DNA of 64,000 bases, from the NCBI RefSeq assembly GCF_900114065.1, contig NZ_FORS01000001.1, forward strand, positions 310,001 through 374,000. Direction: 5' to 3'. Shown in pieces: positions 7,509 through 20,220 of this stretch; position 1 is the stretch's first letter, and the number at the start of each line of letters is the position of its first letter. Origin of the DNA: Stutzerimonas kunmingensis (GTDB lineage Bacteria > Pseudomonadota > Gammaproteobacteria > Pseudomonadales > Pseudomonadaceae). The translations under genes and the position numbers were made by a program. The notes below the pieces were generated by a model that was given only the letters and a program-made list of their open reading frames with translations, did no database searches and had not been told where the DNA came from.

Positions 7509-7694
7509 ATGTCCAGATTTGCATTGACTTGCTTGCTTCTTACCGCAGCGTGCGGCTACGGTGCCTTCTTGGCCCCCCAAAGCCTGGCGACCTTGGATAC
7601 CTTGTGCAAAGCAGGACTTGGCATATTCGGAAGCTTATCCCTGATCGCACTCATGATCGGACGCAGGATCAAGTTCGATCCAGTGCTTCGCTAA
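7509..7694 (+). CDS. Small two-helix inner-membrane protein
   Basis: This 61-aa protein starts at the ATG preceded by GGAG (spacer 7). It has two hydrophobic segments (FALTCLLLTAACGYGAFL and LGIFGSLSLIALMI) and a basic C-terminal tail, so it is probably an inner-membrane hairpin. It lies just upstream of amrZ. Function unknown; I recall similar short proteins near this locus in Pseudomonas but cannot name one. Confidence 0.65.
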   Translation: MSRFALTCLLLTAACGYGAFLAPQSLATLDTLCKAGLGIFGSLSLIALMIGRRIKFDPVLR

Positions 7695-7908
7695 GACCCC
7701 ACAGTCGGACGATAATTAGACTGGTTCACAGTAAAGGCATTTTGATAGCACGAGCACTTTACTAATCAGAATATCGACGTACAATTGGCGTCATGAAGCC
7801 GTCTCCTAATTTTTAACCTGGCTGACGGAACAGCGAGTACTGGTGGTTGTCAGACCGGTGACTACCCCGGCAATACGCCAGCACGCCCACCTGACTAACC
7901 GGTTAATT

Positions 7909-8232
7909 ATGCGCCCTATGAAACAGGCAGTTTATTCCAGCCGTACGGCTGACAAATTCGTTGTTCGGCTTCCCGACGGCATGCGTGAACGCATCGCCGA
8001 GGTAGCGCGGAATCATCACCGCAGCATGAACTCAGAAATCATCGCCAGATTGGAGCAGAGCCTGTTGCAGGAAGGCGCACTGGATGAAGATCTGAGCATG
8101 CGTCTCGACAGCCCAGAGCTGTCTCTTCACGAGCGAGAGCTTCTGCAGCGCTTTCGCCAGCTCGCTCACCGCCAGCAGAACGCGCTCATTGCATTGATCG
8201 CTCAGGACACCGAGCTCGCCAAAGAAGATTGA
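7909..8232 (+). CDS. amrZ: AmrZ (AlgZ) ribbon-helix-helix regulator
   Basis: This 107-aa protein is nearly identical in pattern to Pseudomonas AmrZ. It has an N-terminal arm, the Arc/MetJ ribbon with basic residues ([37 protein letters not shown]), and the C-terminal oligomerisation part ([20 protein letters not shown]). AmrZ controls exopolysaccharide, flagella and twitching, and c-di-GMP metabolism genes in Pseudomonas. The start MRPMKQ matches the known N-terminus; an upstream in-frame start at 7843 would add a non-conserved tail. It stands alone, with a ~210-bp promoter region upstream. Confidence 0.95.
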   Translation: MRPMKQAVYSSRTADKFVVRLPDGMRERIAEVARNHHRSMNSEIIARLEQSLLQEGALDEDLSMRLDSPELSLHERELLQRFRQLAHRQQNALIALIAQDTELAKED

Positions 8233-8477
8233 CTCCGGACCAGCCACCAGCTGGAGACAGGTGACTGGCTCCAGCTAACGCTGTCTCTGATTACCCCCTG
8301 CTTCCGGCTGCCACTCTCAGGCGGCCAACAAGTCAGCCAGCCGCATCAGTTCACCCCTTCATCATCGTCTTAGCCAATCAAGACAGGCGCGAATGTGCTT
8401 CGGACACACGGGTTGCGCCGAATCTATGGTCGACCCAAGATCCGCGCTCGATAAGAAGTTAGAACTTGGATGCAGCA

Positions 8478-8502
8478 AGGCGCCCCCGTTGCAGAGGCGC
8501 CT
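8478..8502 (-). terminator. Weak hairpin after oadB in a 276-bp gene-free gap
   Basis: An AGGCGCC/GGCGCCT stem (7 bp, 11-nt loop) lies 6 bp beyond the end of oadB and could terminate the oad operon. It lacks a clear T-run. Nothing else is evident between amrZ and oadB (8233-8508). Confidence 0.4.
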
Positions 8503-8508
8503 ATACAA

Positions 8509-9645
8509 CTAGCCTACAAAGTTGAGCAGCACCCCGGCCGCAACCGCAGAGCCGATGACACCTGCCACGTTGGGCCCCATGGCATGCATCAGCAGGAAGT
8601 TCTGAGGATTGGCCTCCAGCCCCACCTTGTTCGATACACGTGCAGCCATCGGCACAGCAGAGACTCCTGCGGAACCGATCAACGGATTGATCTTGTTCTC
8701 ACTGAAACGGTTCATCACTTTGGCCATGAAAATACCCGCTGCGGTACCACCGCAAAAGGCAACCATACCCAGCACGAGAATCCCCAAGGTTTTCATCTGC
8801 AGGAAGGCCTCGGCCGATAGCTTCGAACCGACTGTCAGACCAAGAGCAATGGTGACGATGTTGATCAGGGCATTTCGTGAAGTATCCGCCAGGCGGTCTA
8901 CCACACCACATTCGCGCAACAGATTACCGAAGGCGAACATACCCACCAGCGGTGCGGCATCCGGCAGCAGCAAGCCGACCAGCAAACAGAGCACCAGCGG
9001 GAATACTATCTTCTCGACCTGCCCGACATGACGCAGTTGCGTCATGACGATTGCACGCTCCTCTTTTGTGGTCATCGCACGCATGATCGGCGGCTGAATC
9101 AGCGGCACGAGGGCCATGTAGGAATACGCGGCAACCGCAATCGGACCGAGCAGCTCTGGGGCAAGCTTGGATGTCACGAAGATCGACGTTGGACCGTCTG
9201 CGCCCCCAATGATAGCGATCGACGCTGCCTCGCGCAGCGTGAACTCCATACCCGGAATCCCGGCAGCGGTCAGAGCAAGAGCGCCTAGCAGGGTCGCAAA
9301 GATTCCGAACTGCGCGGCTGCACCAAGCAGCAGGGTCTTTGGGTTGGCAAGCATGGGGCCAAAGTCGGTCATCGCGCCAACGCCCATGAAGATCAACAGT
9401 GGAAAGACGCTGGTCGGTAACCCTACTTCATAAAACAGATGCAGAATTCCGGCACCCTCGCCCATGTTGGCAACCGGGATGTTTGCCAGGATGCCACCGA
9501 ACCCTATAGGGATCAGCAACAAAGGTTCGAATCCCTTCCGAATCGCCAGATAGATCAGCCCCAGACAGACGAAGATCATCAGCGCCTGCCCTGGCTCCAG
9601 ATGGTACAGGCCGGTTCCGTGCCACAGCTTGAGCAACTTTTCCAT
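8509..9645 (-). CDS. oadB: Oxaloacetate decarboxylase, Na+-pump beta subunit
   Basis: This 378-aa, highly hydrophobic protein is the integral membrane beta subunit, which decarboxylates carboxybiotin and exports Na+. The [12 protein letters not shown] motif near residues 145-156 and [18 protein letters not shown] near the C-terminus are the conserved ion-path regions. The length is somewhat short of the ~430 aa of some homologues but typical of the compact type. It lies 10 bp after oadA in the order oadG-oadA-oadB. Confidence 0.95.
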   Translation of the reverse strand: MEKLLKLWHGTGLYHLEPGQALMIFVCLGLIYLAIRKGFEPLLLIPIGFGGILANIPVANMGEGAGILHLFYEVGLPTSVFPLLIFMGVGAMTDFGPMLANPKTLLLGAAAQFGIFATLLGALALTAAGIPGMEFTLREAASIAIIGGADGPTSIFVTSKLAPELLGPIAVAAYSYMALVPLIQPPIMRAMTTKEERAIVMTQLRHVGQVEKIVFPLVLCLLVGLLLPDAAPLVGMFAFGNLLRECGVVDRLADTSRNALINIVTIALGLTVGSKLSAEAFLQMKTLGILVLGMVAFCGGTAAGIFMAKVMNRFSENKINPLIGSAGVSAVPMAARVSNKVGLEANPQNFLLMHAMGPNVAGVIGSAVAAGVLLNFVG

Positions 9646-9655
9646 GGGACTCCCC

Positions 9656-11440
9656 TTAGCCGATGCTCAGCAGACTGTCACCGACCGAAACCGCGTCGCC
9701 CACCTTGACGCTGACGGAGGCGACGGTGCCGGCCTTGAACGCACGGATCTCGGTTTCCATTTTCATGGCTTCGAGAATCATCACCAGATCGCCCTCCTGG
9801 ACCAACTGTCCGGGCTGCACCAGCACTTTGAATATGTTGCCCGCCAGCGGCGCCGCCTGGGTTTCACCAGTGGCAGGCACGGCGGCAGAACCAGCAACCG
9901 CGCTGGTAGCGCCGCCACCAGCGCCGAGAGGCTTGATGCCCTCGATATCGCCGCCATCGCTCACTTGTACGACGAAAGATTTGCCGTTGACTTCAACGGT
10001 GTAGACCTCCGGCTTGCCCGCCTCTCGCGTTGGTAGATCGCCCCCGGTTGGCGCCGGCTCGAACGCGGATGGGTTTCCACGGTTCTCCAAAAACTTCAAT
10101 CCGATCTGGGGGAATAGCGCATAGGTCAGCACGTCATCGATCGAATCCGTAGCGAGCTGGATGCCCTTCTCTTTTGCGATCCCTTTCAGTTCGGCAGTAA
10201 GTCGATCCATTTCCGGCTGCAGCAGGTCTGCGGGACGACAGGTGATCACCTCGGCCCCCTCCAGCACACGAGCCTGCAGCTCGGAATTGAAAGGCGCAGG
10301 GGCCGCACCATATTCACCTTTGAGCACGCCTGCCGTCTCTTTGGTGATCGACTTGTAGCGCTCTCCCATCAGCACATTGATCACCGCCTGGGTACCGACG
10401 ATTTGCGACGTGGGCGTCACCAGCGGGATGAAGCCGAGGTCTTCACGAACGCGAGGGATTTCAGCAAGCACGTCGTCGAACTTGTCCAGAGCACCCTGCT
10501 CCTTCAGCTGACCTTCCATATTGGTCAACATGCCGCCGGGCACCTGAGCCACGAGGATTCGCGAGTCGACACCGCGCAGGGTGCCCTCGAATTTCGCGTA
10601 CTTCTTGCGAACCTCGCGGAAGTACGCCGCGATTTCCTCGAGCAGCTCCAGGTTCAAGCCGGTATCGCGCTCCGTGCCCTGGAAAATAGCCACCACCGAT
10701 TCCGTCGGAGAATGTCCGTAGGTCATCGATAGCGACGAAATGGCTGTATCGACATTGTCGATACCCGCTTCTACTGCCTTGAGGATGGCGGCCGTCGACA
10801 GGCCGGCTGTAGCGTGGCACTGCATATGGATCGGAATCGCAAGGCTGGACTTCAAGCGCGACACCAGCTCGAACGCCATGTACGGCGTAAGGATGCCTGC
10901 CATATCCTTGATCGCCACCGAGTCGGCGCCCATATCCTCGATCTGCTTTGCCAGATCGACCCACATCTCCAGCGTATGCACCGGACTGGTGGTATAGGAA
11001 ATGGTGCCTTGTGCATGCTTGCCCTGTTGTTTGACGGCACGCAGGGCAGTTTCGAGATTGCGCGGATCGTTCATAGCGTCGAATACGCGAAAGACATCGA
11101 CGCCATTTACAGCGGCGCGCTCGACGAATTTTTCCACGACATCATCGGCGTAGTGCCGATAGCCCAGCAGGTTCTGGCCTCGCAGCAGCATCTGCTGACG
11201 CGTGTTGGGCATGGCCTTCTTGAGTTCGCGAATGCGCTCCCAAGGGTCTTCTCCCAAGTAGCGGATACAGGCATCGAAGGTCGCGCCGCCCCAACTTTCC
11301 ACCGACCAGAAGCCAACCTGATCGAGCTTGGCAGCGATCGGCAACATGTCTTCCAAGCGAACACGGGTGGCTAGAATGGATTGGTGCGCATCACGCAGCA
11401 CCACATCGGTTATGCCGAGCGGCTGTTTAGCAATGGTCAT
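9656..11440 (-). CDS. oadA: Oxaloacetate decarboxylase alpha subunit (biotin-carrying)
   Basis: This 594-aa protein starts at [10 protein letters not shown], with GGAG upstream. It has an HMG-CoA-lyase-like carboxyltransferase domain ([11 protein letters not shown] at 16-26, metal- and substrate-binding VAIKDMAG), the conserved PYC/OAD domain, an Ala/Pro-rich linker and a C-terminal biotinyl domain with EAMKMET; the biotin lysine is about residue 560. It transfers the oxaloacetate carboxyl to biotin for decarboxylation by OadB. The isolated sequence resembles pyruvate carboxylase subunit B, but flanking oadB and oadG fix the assignment. Confidence 0.95.
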   Translation of the reverse strand: MTIAKQPLGITDVVLRDAHQSILATRVRLEDMLPIAAKLDQVGFWSVESWGGATFDACIRYLGEDPWERIRELKKAMPNTRQQMLLRGQNLLGYRHYADDVVEKFVERAAVNGVDVFRVFDAMNDPRNLETALRAVKQQGKHAQGTISYTTSPVHTLEMWVDLAKQIEDMGADSVAIKDMAGILTPYMAFELVSRLKSSLAIPIHMQCHATAGLSTAAILKAVEAGIDNVDTAISSLSMTYGHSPTESVVAIFQGTERDTGLNLELLEEIAAYFREVRKKYAKFEGTLRGVDSRILVAQVPGGMLTNMEGQLKEQGALDKFDDVLAEIPRVREDLGFIPLVTPTSQIVGTQAVINVLMGERYKSITKETAGVLKGEYGAAPAPFNSELQARVLEGAEVITCRPADLLQPEMDRLTAELKGIAKEKGIQLATDSIDDVLTYALFPQIGLKFLENRGNPSAFEPAPTGGDLPTREAGKPEVYTVEVNGKSFVVQVSDGGDIEGIKPLGAGGGATSAVAGSAAVPATGETQAAPLAGNIFKVLVQPGQLVQEGDLVMILEAMKMETEIRAFKAGTVASVSVKVGDAVSVGDSLLSIG

Positions 11441-11462
11441 GGAAGGAACTCCCTTTCCAGAG

Positions 11463-11705
11463 TCAACCGCGTCGCGCGCGGTGTTGATGAATCGCGGCCT
11501 GGATGGCTGCAAGAATATCCGCATCTGTTTCAGCGCTCGCAAACTGAGCGGCCGCTACTCGAGGCGCCGGCTCAGTGACGAAGCGGCCGGCGAGGTAGGA
11601 CATCAAGCGAATGCAGAGGATCAACAGAACGAGAAAGGCGAAGACGAAACCGATGCCGAACAGCATGAGTTCGACGCCTTCGAGCAGGAGTTGGCTGGGG
11701 GTCAT
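11463..11705 (-). CDS. oadG: Oxaloacetate decarboxylase gamma subunit
   Basis: This 80-aa protein has one N-terminal transmembrane helix ([23 protein letters not shown]) and a polar C-terminal tail ending HQHRARRG, the layout of the assembly and Zn-binding gamma subunit. It is the first gene of oadGAB, 22 bp before oadA. The histidine at the C-terminus could serve in metal binding as in Klebsiella, by analogy. Confidence 0.9.
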   Translation of the reverse strand: MTPSQLLLEGVELMLFGIGFVFAFLVLLILCIRLMSYLAGRFVTEPAPRVAAAQFASAETDADILAAIQAAIHQHRARRG

Positions 11706-11845
11706 CGGGAGTTCCCTTGTCAGCAGCTCAAGCTGCTTGTTATTCGCTGCGTGGGTTCGGACACGTTTCGCGACACACGAAACGGCCGAACCTTAGCCCG
11801 AAACAGCGAAATAAGGCAAACCCCAATAAAGCGCGAAAAGTACCG

Positions 11846-13279
11846 CTACAGCAGAAAAATGGTCGCCAATCCAAGGAAAATGAAGAACCCGCCGCTGTCT
11901 GTCATGGCAGTGATCATGACGCTTGCCCCCATTGCCGGATCGCGCCCCAGGCGCGCCAGCGTCATAGGAATCAGCACGCCCATAAGCGCAGCGAGCAGCA
12001 GGTTCAGTGTCATAGCCGCCGTCATGACTACCCCCAGAGACCAGCTGCCATACAGCCACCAGGCCACCGCACCGATCACACCACCCCAGACCAGCCCGTT
12101 GACCAGGCCAACCCCGACCTCCTTACGCAACAGTCGGGTCGTATTACCGGTACCCACCTGATCCAACGCCATTGCGCGCACGATCATGGTGATTGTCTGA
12201 TTACCCGAATTTCCGCCAATGCCTGCGACAATTGGCATCAGGGCCGCGAGGGCCACCAGCTTCTCGATCGAGCCATCGAACAGGCCGATTACCCGGGAGG
12301 CGATAAATGCAGTAACCAGGTTGACCGCGAGCCAGGCCCAACGGTTACGGACGGATTTCCAGACGGAGGCGAAGATGTCTTCCTCCTCGCGCAGACCGGC
12401 CATGTTGAGAACTTCGCTTTCACTCTCCTCACGGATCAGGTCGACCATCTCATCGATGGTCAGACGCCCGATCAGCTTGCCACCCTTGTCGACGACCGGC
12501 GTCGATACCAAGTCATAACGTTCGAAGGCCTGCGCCGCGTCATAGGCGTCTTCATCCGGGTGAAAGGTGACGGGGTCGCTGGCCATCACCTCCGCGACCT
12601 GCTTGTCCGGATCGTTAACCAGTAAACGCTTGATCGGGAGCACGCCCTTGAGCACGCCGTCGTAGTCGACCACGAACAGCTTGTCGGTGTGGCCCGGCAA
12701 CTCCTTGAGACGGCGCAGATAACGCAACACCACTTCGAGACTGACATCCTCACGGATGGTCACCATCTCGAAGTCCATCAGTGCCCCGACCTGATCCTCT
12801 TCGTAGGACAGTGCTGATCGCACGCGCTCGCGCTGTTGCGCATCGAGGCTTTCCATCAACTCATGAACGACGTCGCGCGGCAACTCCGGCGCCAGGTCTG
12901 CCAGCTCGTCGGCGTCCATTTCCTTCGCCGCGGCAAGCAGTTCGTGATCGTCCATATCGGCGATCAGCGTTTCCCGAACTGCGTCGGACACCTCGAGCAG
13001 GATATCGCCGTCTCGCTCGGCCTTGACCAGTTGCCAGACGGTCAGTCGCTCTTCGAGCGGTAGCGCTTCGAGAATGTGAGCGACGTCAGCAGGATGCAAT
13101 TCGTCGAGCTTGCGCTGCAGCTCGGCGAGAATCTGACTCTCGTCGTAGATCTCACCCTGCTCGCCGTCCTGCCGGTACTCCCCGTCCTCACCGAGCCGAC
13201 GGCGCTGCAGCAGATCGACCACCTGCGCCAGGCGATCCTGCAGGGTCTCTTGGGGCTTTTTTGCTTCTACTTCTGTCAT
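11846..13279 (-). CDS. mgtE: MgtE-family magnesium transporter
   Basis: This 477-aa protein starts at MTEVEAKK, where GGTGGAG precedes at proper spacing. The N-terminal helical domain (ADVAHILEALPLEERLTVWQL) is followed by two CBS domains (VSLEVVLRYLRRL...; VTFHPDEDAYDAAQAFERYDLVSTPVVD) and five C-terminal membrane helices with GGNSGNQT, the conserved pore motif. It is a Mg2+ channel gated by internal Mg2+ through the N and CBS domains. It is monocistronic here, 140 bp upstream of oadG on the same strand. Confidence 0.95.
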   Translation of the reverse strand: MTEVEAKKPQETLQDRLAQVVDLLQRRRLGEDGEYRQDGEQGEIYDESQILAELQRKLDELHPADVAHILEALPLEERLTVWQLVKAERDGDILLEVSDAVRETLIADMDDHELLAAAKEMDADELADLAPELPRDVVHELMESLDAQQRERVRSALSYEEDQVGALMDFEMVTIREDVSLEVVLRYLRRLKELPGHTDKLFVVDYDGVLKGVLPIKRLLVNDPDKQVAEVMASDPVTFHPDEDAYDAAQAFERYDLVSTPVVDKGGKLIGRLTIDEMVDLIREESESEVLNMAGLREEEDIFASVWKSVRNRWAWLAVNLVTAFIASRVIGLFDGSIEKLVALAALMPIVAGIGGNSGNQTITMIVRAMALDQVGTGNTTRLLRKEVGVGLVNGLVWGGVIGAVAWWLYGSWSLGVVMTAAMTLNLLLAALMGVLIPMTLARLGRDPAMGASVMITAMTDSGGFFIFLGLATIFLL

Positions 13280-13290
13280 GGCGCACTCCA

Positions 13291-13313
13291 CCCTGGCCGG
13301 GAGCACGCCAGGG
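13291..13313 (-). promoter_or_regulatory. Hairpin directly upstream of the mgtE ribosome binding site
   Basis: A perfect 7-bp CCCTGGC/GCCAGGG stem with a 9-nt loop ends 1 nt before the GGAG site of mgtE on the minus strand. It could modulate translation; no M-box-like structure was recognised. The rest of the 334-bp gap to the next gene shows nothing else. Confidence 0.4.
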
Positions 13314-13613
13314 AAAATCAATCAATCAGTACGTGATTGGCAAATTGGAAACGTGAACGACTACTGGGTAAGTCCATAAAGAAAGGTTGTTCCACAAACC
13401 CTGAGGGGCAGATGCGGGCATCATAACATCGCAATCAGCGGCCCGACGCGCTCAAACACGGCCATCACAATTGCTGCGTCAAAGATGCAGAAAAGCTTGC
13501 GACGGAGAAGCCGACATTCTGTCGACGCCTTCACGCTGCGAAGAGACACGAATGTACGAGCAGCTTTTATTGAGTAGCCTGAATGGACAGTTGTTCAGTC
13601 ATGGAGGACGAGA

Positions 13614-14096
13614 ATGAGAGCACTGTCCATAGGTGTGAGCCTGCTATTGCTATCCACCCCCGCATTTTCAGCAAGCGTATTTCGCTGCATCGACCAATCC
13701 GGGCATGTCACCTTCAGCCAGCAAGGTTGCCCGGAAAACCAAAGACAGCAACGGCAGCGTGCAACCAATCCAACACCCAGCTCAGGGAAAGCCGTGCCAA
13801 TGGCGACCCTCAAGACCAGGAAAAGCCCCGCCGGCGTTGAAGGCGAAAGCCTGGCGATAGTCGCCGAGCGAGATGACGGTTGCGGCAACAGAGTAACCGG
13901 CAGCGAACGGCGCAGCGCAATCATCAACAAACAGGTCCGCACCGGCATGACTCGCAGTGACGTCGAAAGCGCATTCGGACGACCGGAGAGCATCACAAGT
14001 AGCAACGGGCGGGAACGCCTGCGCTTTCGCAGCAGCAGCGGCCAGGTACGCACCGTCAGCTTCGACGAGTTCGGCTGCGTTCTTGGTAGACGCTAA
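13614..14096 (+). CDS. Exported DUF4124/BamE-like protein
   Basis: This 160-aa protein has a signal peptide (MRALSIGVSLLLLSTPAFSASVF). A DUF4124-like cysteine-containing segment follows (FRCIDQSGHVTFSQQGCPEN). The C-terminal part (GMTRSDVESAFGRPESITSSNGRERLRF) resembles the BamE/OmlA fold. A strong GGAGG site precedes the ATG. It is periplasmic by inference, with no known function. A terminator follows and tRNA genes lie downstream on the other strand. Confidence 0.7.
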   Translation: MRALSIGVSLLLLSTPAFSASVFRCIDQSGHVTFSQQGCPENQRQQRQRATNPTPSSGKAVPMATLKTRKSPAGVEGESLAIVAERDDGCGNRVTGSERRSAIINKQVRTGMTRSDVESAFGRPESITSSNGRERLRFRSSSGQVRTVSFDEFGCVLGRR

Positions 14097-14111
14097 CGCT
14101 CGAAAACGAAA

Positions 14112-14137
14112 AAGGGCCTGCATCGCTGCAGGCCCTT
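14112..14137 (+). terminator. Intrinsic terminator
   Basis: An 11-bp perfect stem (AAGGGCCTGCA/TGCAGGCCCTT) with loop TCGC is followed by CTCTT, 15 bp after the preceding gene. On the minus strand a run of T (from the plus-strand A-rich flank) also follows, so it may serve the tRNA transcript too. Confidence 0.8.
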
Positions 14138-14145
14138 CTCTTGGT

Positions 14146-14222
14146 TGGCGCACTCAGGAGGATTCGAACCTCCGACCGCTCGGTTCGTAGCCGAGTACTC
14201 TATCCAGCTGAGCTATGAGTGC
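14146..14222 (-). tRNA. tRNA-Arg (anticodon ACG), copy 2
   Basis: A complete cloverleaf on the minus strand: acceptor GCACTCA/TGAGTGC, anticodon stem CTCGG/CCGAG around CTACGAA, TTCGAAT T-loop and encoded CCA. The anticodon ACG is read as ICG and decodes CGN codons. It is identical to the copy 71 bp upstream on this strand. Confidence 0.97.
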
Positions 14223-14293
14223 GTAAGTGCTTGTTAGACCAGATCACCGCTGGTGGCTTGAGTGATCCGCATTTCTGCCGATCATTCGAAGTG

Positions 14294-14370
14294 TGGCGCA
14301 CTCAGGAGGATTCGAACCTCCGACCGCTCGGTTCGTAGCCGAGTACTCTATCCAGCTGAGCTATGAGTGC
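14294..14370 (-). tRNA. tRNA-Arg (anticodon ACG), copy 1
   Basis: This is identical over all 77 nt to the copy at 14146-14222, with encoded CCA. The two form a tandem pair, probably transcribed together with tRNA-Ser upstream. Confidence 0.97.
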
Positions 14371-14481
14371 GCTGAGCGTGCGCATTATAGGGAGTAAACA
14401 TTGACGGTCAAGCACTTTGCCGTGGCGCTTTCTTGTATGAAAGCAGGCTGCCGCGAGAACCCTGAACCCTAGAATGCAAAA

Positions 14482-14572
14482 TGGCGGAGAAGGGGGGATT
14501 CGAACCCCCGACACCCTTTTGAGGTGTACTCCCTTAGCAGGGGAGCGCCTTCGGCCACTCGGCCACCTCTCC
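14482..14572 (-). tRNA. tRNA-Ser (anticodon GCT)
   Basis: A 91-nt class II tRNA with acceptor GGAGAGG/CTTCTCC, anticodon stem CTCCC/GGGAG around CTGCTAA, a long variable arm, TTCGAAT T-loop and encoded CCA. The anticodon GCT reads AGC/AGU. It lies between csrA and the tRNA-Arg pair, the usual Pseudomonas arrangement. Confidence 0.97.
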
Positions 14573-14634
14573 GCAACACGGGGCGCATAATACCCATCTT
14601 TGCCCCGTTTGCAAAGCCGAAAATTACAGAAAAA

Positions 14635-14820
14635 TTAGTGGCTTGGTTCCTGATCCTTCTCTTTCTGGATCCGTTGGTAAATCTCCTCGCGATGCACCGC
14701 CACCTCCTTGGGCGCATTGACGCCGATACGTACTTGGTTTCCTTTCACACCCAACACGGTGACAGTCACATCGTCACCCACCATCAGGGTTTCTCCAACC
14801 CGGCGAGTCAGAATCAGCAT
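14635..14820 (-). CDS. csrA: Carbon storage regulator CsrA/RsmA
   Basis: The 61-aa sequence [40 protein letters not shown]... is the canonical CsrA/RsmA, a dimeric RNA-binding protein that blocks translation at GGA-containing leaders and is titrated by RsmY/RsmZ-type RNAs. L4, R6 and the RNA-contacting VAVHREEIY strand are present. AAGGAGAAAGG precedes the ATG. It lies between lysC and tRNA-Ser, as in other Pseudomonas (where it is called rsmA). Confidence 0.98.
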   Translation of the reverse strand: MLILTRRVGETLMVGDDVTVTVLGVKGNQVRIGVNAPKEVAVHREEIYQRIQKEKDQEPSH

Positions 14821-14967
14821 TCCTTTCTCCTTAAACGGATTCAGTTCAGTAAACAGTCTGCAAAGATAAATACGGAAAATGTCCGTAAAACATGAAGCTA
14901 GAGCCTTTCAACAGGTATTGACCCGCGCGCAGGAGCCTAAAGTTCCTTTTCGCATGACCCAATACGA

Positions 14968-14995
14968 CAGAAGGCGCGGACTAGCGCGCCTTCTG
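14968..14995 (-). terminator. Hairpin after lysC
   Basis: A perfect 11-bp stem (CAGAAGGCGCG/CGCGCCTTCTG, 6-nt loop) lies 4 bp beyond the lysC stop. No long T-run follows on the minus strand, so it may stabilise the mRNA 3' end as much as terminate. Confidence 0.55.
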
Positions 14996-14999
14996 CGAA

Positions 15000-16238
15000 T
15001 CATTCCGCAGTATTGCCGGCGGGCGCATCAAGTTCGAACGCAGTATGCAAAGCACGCACGGCAAGCTCGAGGTACTTCTCCTCGATCACTACCGACACTT
15101 TGATTTCCGACGTCGAAATCATCTGGATGTTGATATTTTCCTTGGCCAGGGCCTCGAACATGCGGCTGGCTACGCCGGCATGCGAACGCATGCCTACGCC
15201 GACGATGGACACCTTGGCGATATCCGTATCGCCGATGACCTCACGAGCGCCCATCTCGGATGCAATGCCCTGCAATACCTGCAACGCATTGTTGTAGTCG
15301 TTGCGATGCACAGTGAACGTGAAGTCGGTGGTGTTATCGTGCGCGACGTTCTGCACGATCATATCCACTTCAACGTTCGCGGCGCTGATCGGCCCGAGGA
15401 TCTTGAACGCCACACCGGGCGTATCCGGGACCCCACGGATGGTCAGCTTGGCCTCGTCGCGGTTGAAGGCGATGCCGGAAATGATGGGCTGTTCCATGGA
15501 TTCCTCTTCATCAAGGGTAATGAGGGTACCCGGACCCTCCTGAAAACTGTGCAGTACGCGCAGCGGGACGCTGTACTTACCGGCGAACTCAACCGCCCGA
15601 ATCTGTAGCACCTTGGAGCCGAGGCTGGCCATTTCCAGCATCTCCTCGAAGGTAATCTTGTCCAGTCGCTGAGCCTTGGCCACGACCCGAGGATCGGTGG
15701 TATAGACGCCATCCACATCGGTATAGATCTGGCATTCGTCGGCCTTCAGCGCAGCGGCCAGCGCCACACCTGTGGTATCCGAGCCGCCACGACCCAAGGT
15801 AGTGATATTGCCCTTCTCGTCCACGCCCTGGAAGCCAGCCACCACAACAACGCGCCCAGCCTTGATGTCGCGCTGGATCCGCTGGCCATCGATCTGCAGG
15901 ATGCGCGCCTTGGTATGGGCGCTGTCGGTGAGGATACGAACCTGATTGCCAGTGTAGGACACCGCCGGTACGCCGCGCTTGATAAGCGCCATCGCCAACA
16001 GCGCAATGGTCACCTGCTCACCGGTGGAAACCATCACATCCAACTCTCGGGCGACCGGCTGATCACTGATCTGCTTGGCGAGATCGATCAGGCGGTTAGT
16101 TTCGCCACTCATTGCCGAGACAACCACGACGATATCGTCTCCACCGTCGCGGAACTTCTTGACCTTCTCGGCCACCTGCTCGATCCGCTCGACAGTGCCG
16201 ACCGAGGTGCCTCCAAACTTCTGTACGATCAAAGCCAT
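15000..16238 (-). CDS. lysC: Aspartate kinase
   Basis: This 412-aa enzyme phosphorylates aspartate, the first step of the Lys/Thr/Met/DAP pathway. The N-terminal kinase domain has VQKFGGTSVG (residues 6-14), the ATP/aspartate segment GRGGSDTTGVALAAAL and the TDVDGVYTTDPR motif. Two ACT domains follow from about residue 265, with ISTSEIKVSVVIEEKY in the last, indicating allosteric control by lysine and/or threonine. The length is normal. It precedes csrA and follows alaS on the same strand. Confidence 0.97.
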   Translation of the reverse strand: MALIVQKFGGTSVGTVERIEQVAEKVKKFRDGGDDIVVVVSAMSGETNRLIDLAKQISDQPVARELDVMVSTGEQVTIALLAMALIKRGVPAVSYTGNQVRILTDSAHTKARILQIDGQRIQRDIKAGRVVVVAGFQGVDEKGNITTLGRGGSDTTGVALAAALKADECQIYTDVDGVYTTDPRVVAKAQRLDKITFEEMLEMASLGSKVLQIRAVEFAGKYSVPLRVLHSFQEGPGTLITLDEEESMEQPIISGIAFNRDEAKLTIRGVPDTPGVAFKILGPISAANVEVDMIVQNVAHDNTTDFTFTVHRNDYNNALQVLQGIASEMGAREVIGDTDIAKVSIVGVGMRSHAGVASRMFEALAKENINIQMISTSEIKVSVVIEEKYLELAVRALHTAFELDAPAGNTAE

Positions 16239-16358
16239 TGTTAGCCGCCTAGAGCCCCTGAAGGGCGATCATTAATCAAACAACCCCGAAACCTGCCAAG
16301 CACCGACTCAACCAGACCCGCTCGACGGGTGCCGGCGGGACGCAGCACGGTAACTGAA

Positions 16359-18983
<2,625 letters not shown>

Positions 18984-19153
18984 AGATTTCTTCCAGAGGA
19001 CTGCGGCCGAACGGCTGCAAAACGACACGGCGAGGCGGGACCACCGAAAGCCGGTTCGCAACTACCCAACGGATAGCCGGCAAAGGGCCGCATTATATCG
19101 GGCCTGCGCGCCGGGTATAGGGGATAAAGGCGATTGAATCAAGCAATTCGACG

Positions 19154-20170
19154 TCAGCAACGGCCCATGTTTTCGGCAAATTCGGTGAATGCATTCACCA
19201 CTACCGGAAGATGCTCGTCATGCAGGTCCATATGGGTAACCAGCCGCAGCCGAGTCGCAGACGTCAGGCGAATGTCACGCTGCGCGCAGAAGGCCGTCAG
19301 CGCCGCTGCCTTTTCCCCCATCTCGACATAGATCATGTTGGTCTGCACCGGCTCCACAGCGAAGCCGAGGGCTGCCAACTCATCGCCGAGCTGTAGTGCA
19401 CGACGATGGTCATCGGCCAATCGCCCGATGTTGTGCTCCAGCGCGTACAAGCCGGCGGCGGCGAGAATGCCGGCCTGGCGCATGCCGCCGCCGACCATCT
19501 TGCGCAGACGCCGGGCCTTGGCGATGAACGCCTCGCTGCCGCACAGCACCGAGCCGACTGGCGCGCCGAGGCCCTTGGACAGGCAGACCGACACCGTATC
19601 GAAATGCCGGGTGATCTCGCACGCATCGCAGCCGAGCTTCACCGCAGCGTTGTACAGCCGCGCGCCATCGAGGTGCAGCGCCAGCCCGTGACGATGGCTG
19701 AAGTCGCGAGCCGCGGCCAAGTAGTCCAGCGGCAGAACCTTGCCATGCATGGTGTTTTCCAGCACGAGCAGGCGACTGCGGGCGAAGTGGAAATTGTCCG
19801 GCTTGATCGCGGCCTCGACACGCGCCAGATCCAGCGTTCCGTCGGCTTCCATTTCGATCGGCTGGGGCTGGATCGAGCCGAGCACGGCCGCTCCGCCGCC
19901 CTCGTATTTGTAGGTATGGGCCTGCTGCCCGACGATGTATTCATCGCCACGCTCGCAGTGCGCCATCAGCGCCAGCAGATTGCTCATGGTGCCGGACGGC
20001 ACGAACATCCCCGCAGAAAAGCCCAGGTCGGCTGCGAGGCGCCGTTCGAGCAGAATGACCGTTGGATCTTCGCCATAGACATCGTCACCGGTTTCGGCGG
20101 CAAGCATCGCTTCGCGCATTGCTGCGCTGGGCTGGGTAACGGTGTCGCTTCGTAGATCAATCACGGACAT
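19154..20170 (-). CDS. ltaE: Low-specificity L-threonine aldolase
   Basis: This 338-aa fold-type I PLP enzyme cleaves L-threonine/allo-threonine to glycine and acetaldehyde. The N-terminal [20 protein letters not shown] and [10 protein letters not shown] are family signatures. The PLP lysine lies in [14 protein letters not shown]. The N-terminal half has the usual HxHxYxYEGGG-like segment ([12 protein letters not shown]). Monocistronic, downstream of the peptidase-like gene on the same strand. Confidence 0.92.
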   Translation of the reverse strand: MSVIDLRSDTVTQPSAAMREAMLAAETGDDVYGEDPTVILLERRLAADLGFSAGMFVPSGTMSNLLALMAHCERGDEYIVGQQAHTYKYEGGGAAVLGSIQPQPIEMEADGTLDLARVEAAIKPDNFHFARSRLLVLENTMHGKVLPLDYLAAARDFSHRHGLALHLDGARLYNAAVKLGCDACEITRHFDTVSVCLSKGLGAPVGSVLCGSEAFIAKARRLRKMVGGGMRQAGILAAAGLYALEHNIGRLADDHRRALQLGDELAALGFAVEPVQTNMIYVEMGEKAAALTAFCAQRDIRLTSATRLRLVTHMDLHDEHLPVVVNAFTEFAENMGRC

Positions 20171-20220
20171 GAGATCTCCTCGGGCTCAGGACAAGGCCAA
20201 CGACGCTACCGCGGCCGCCG

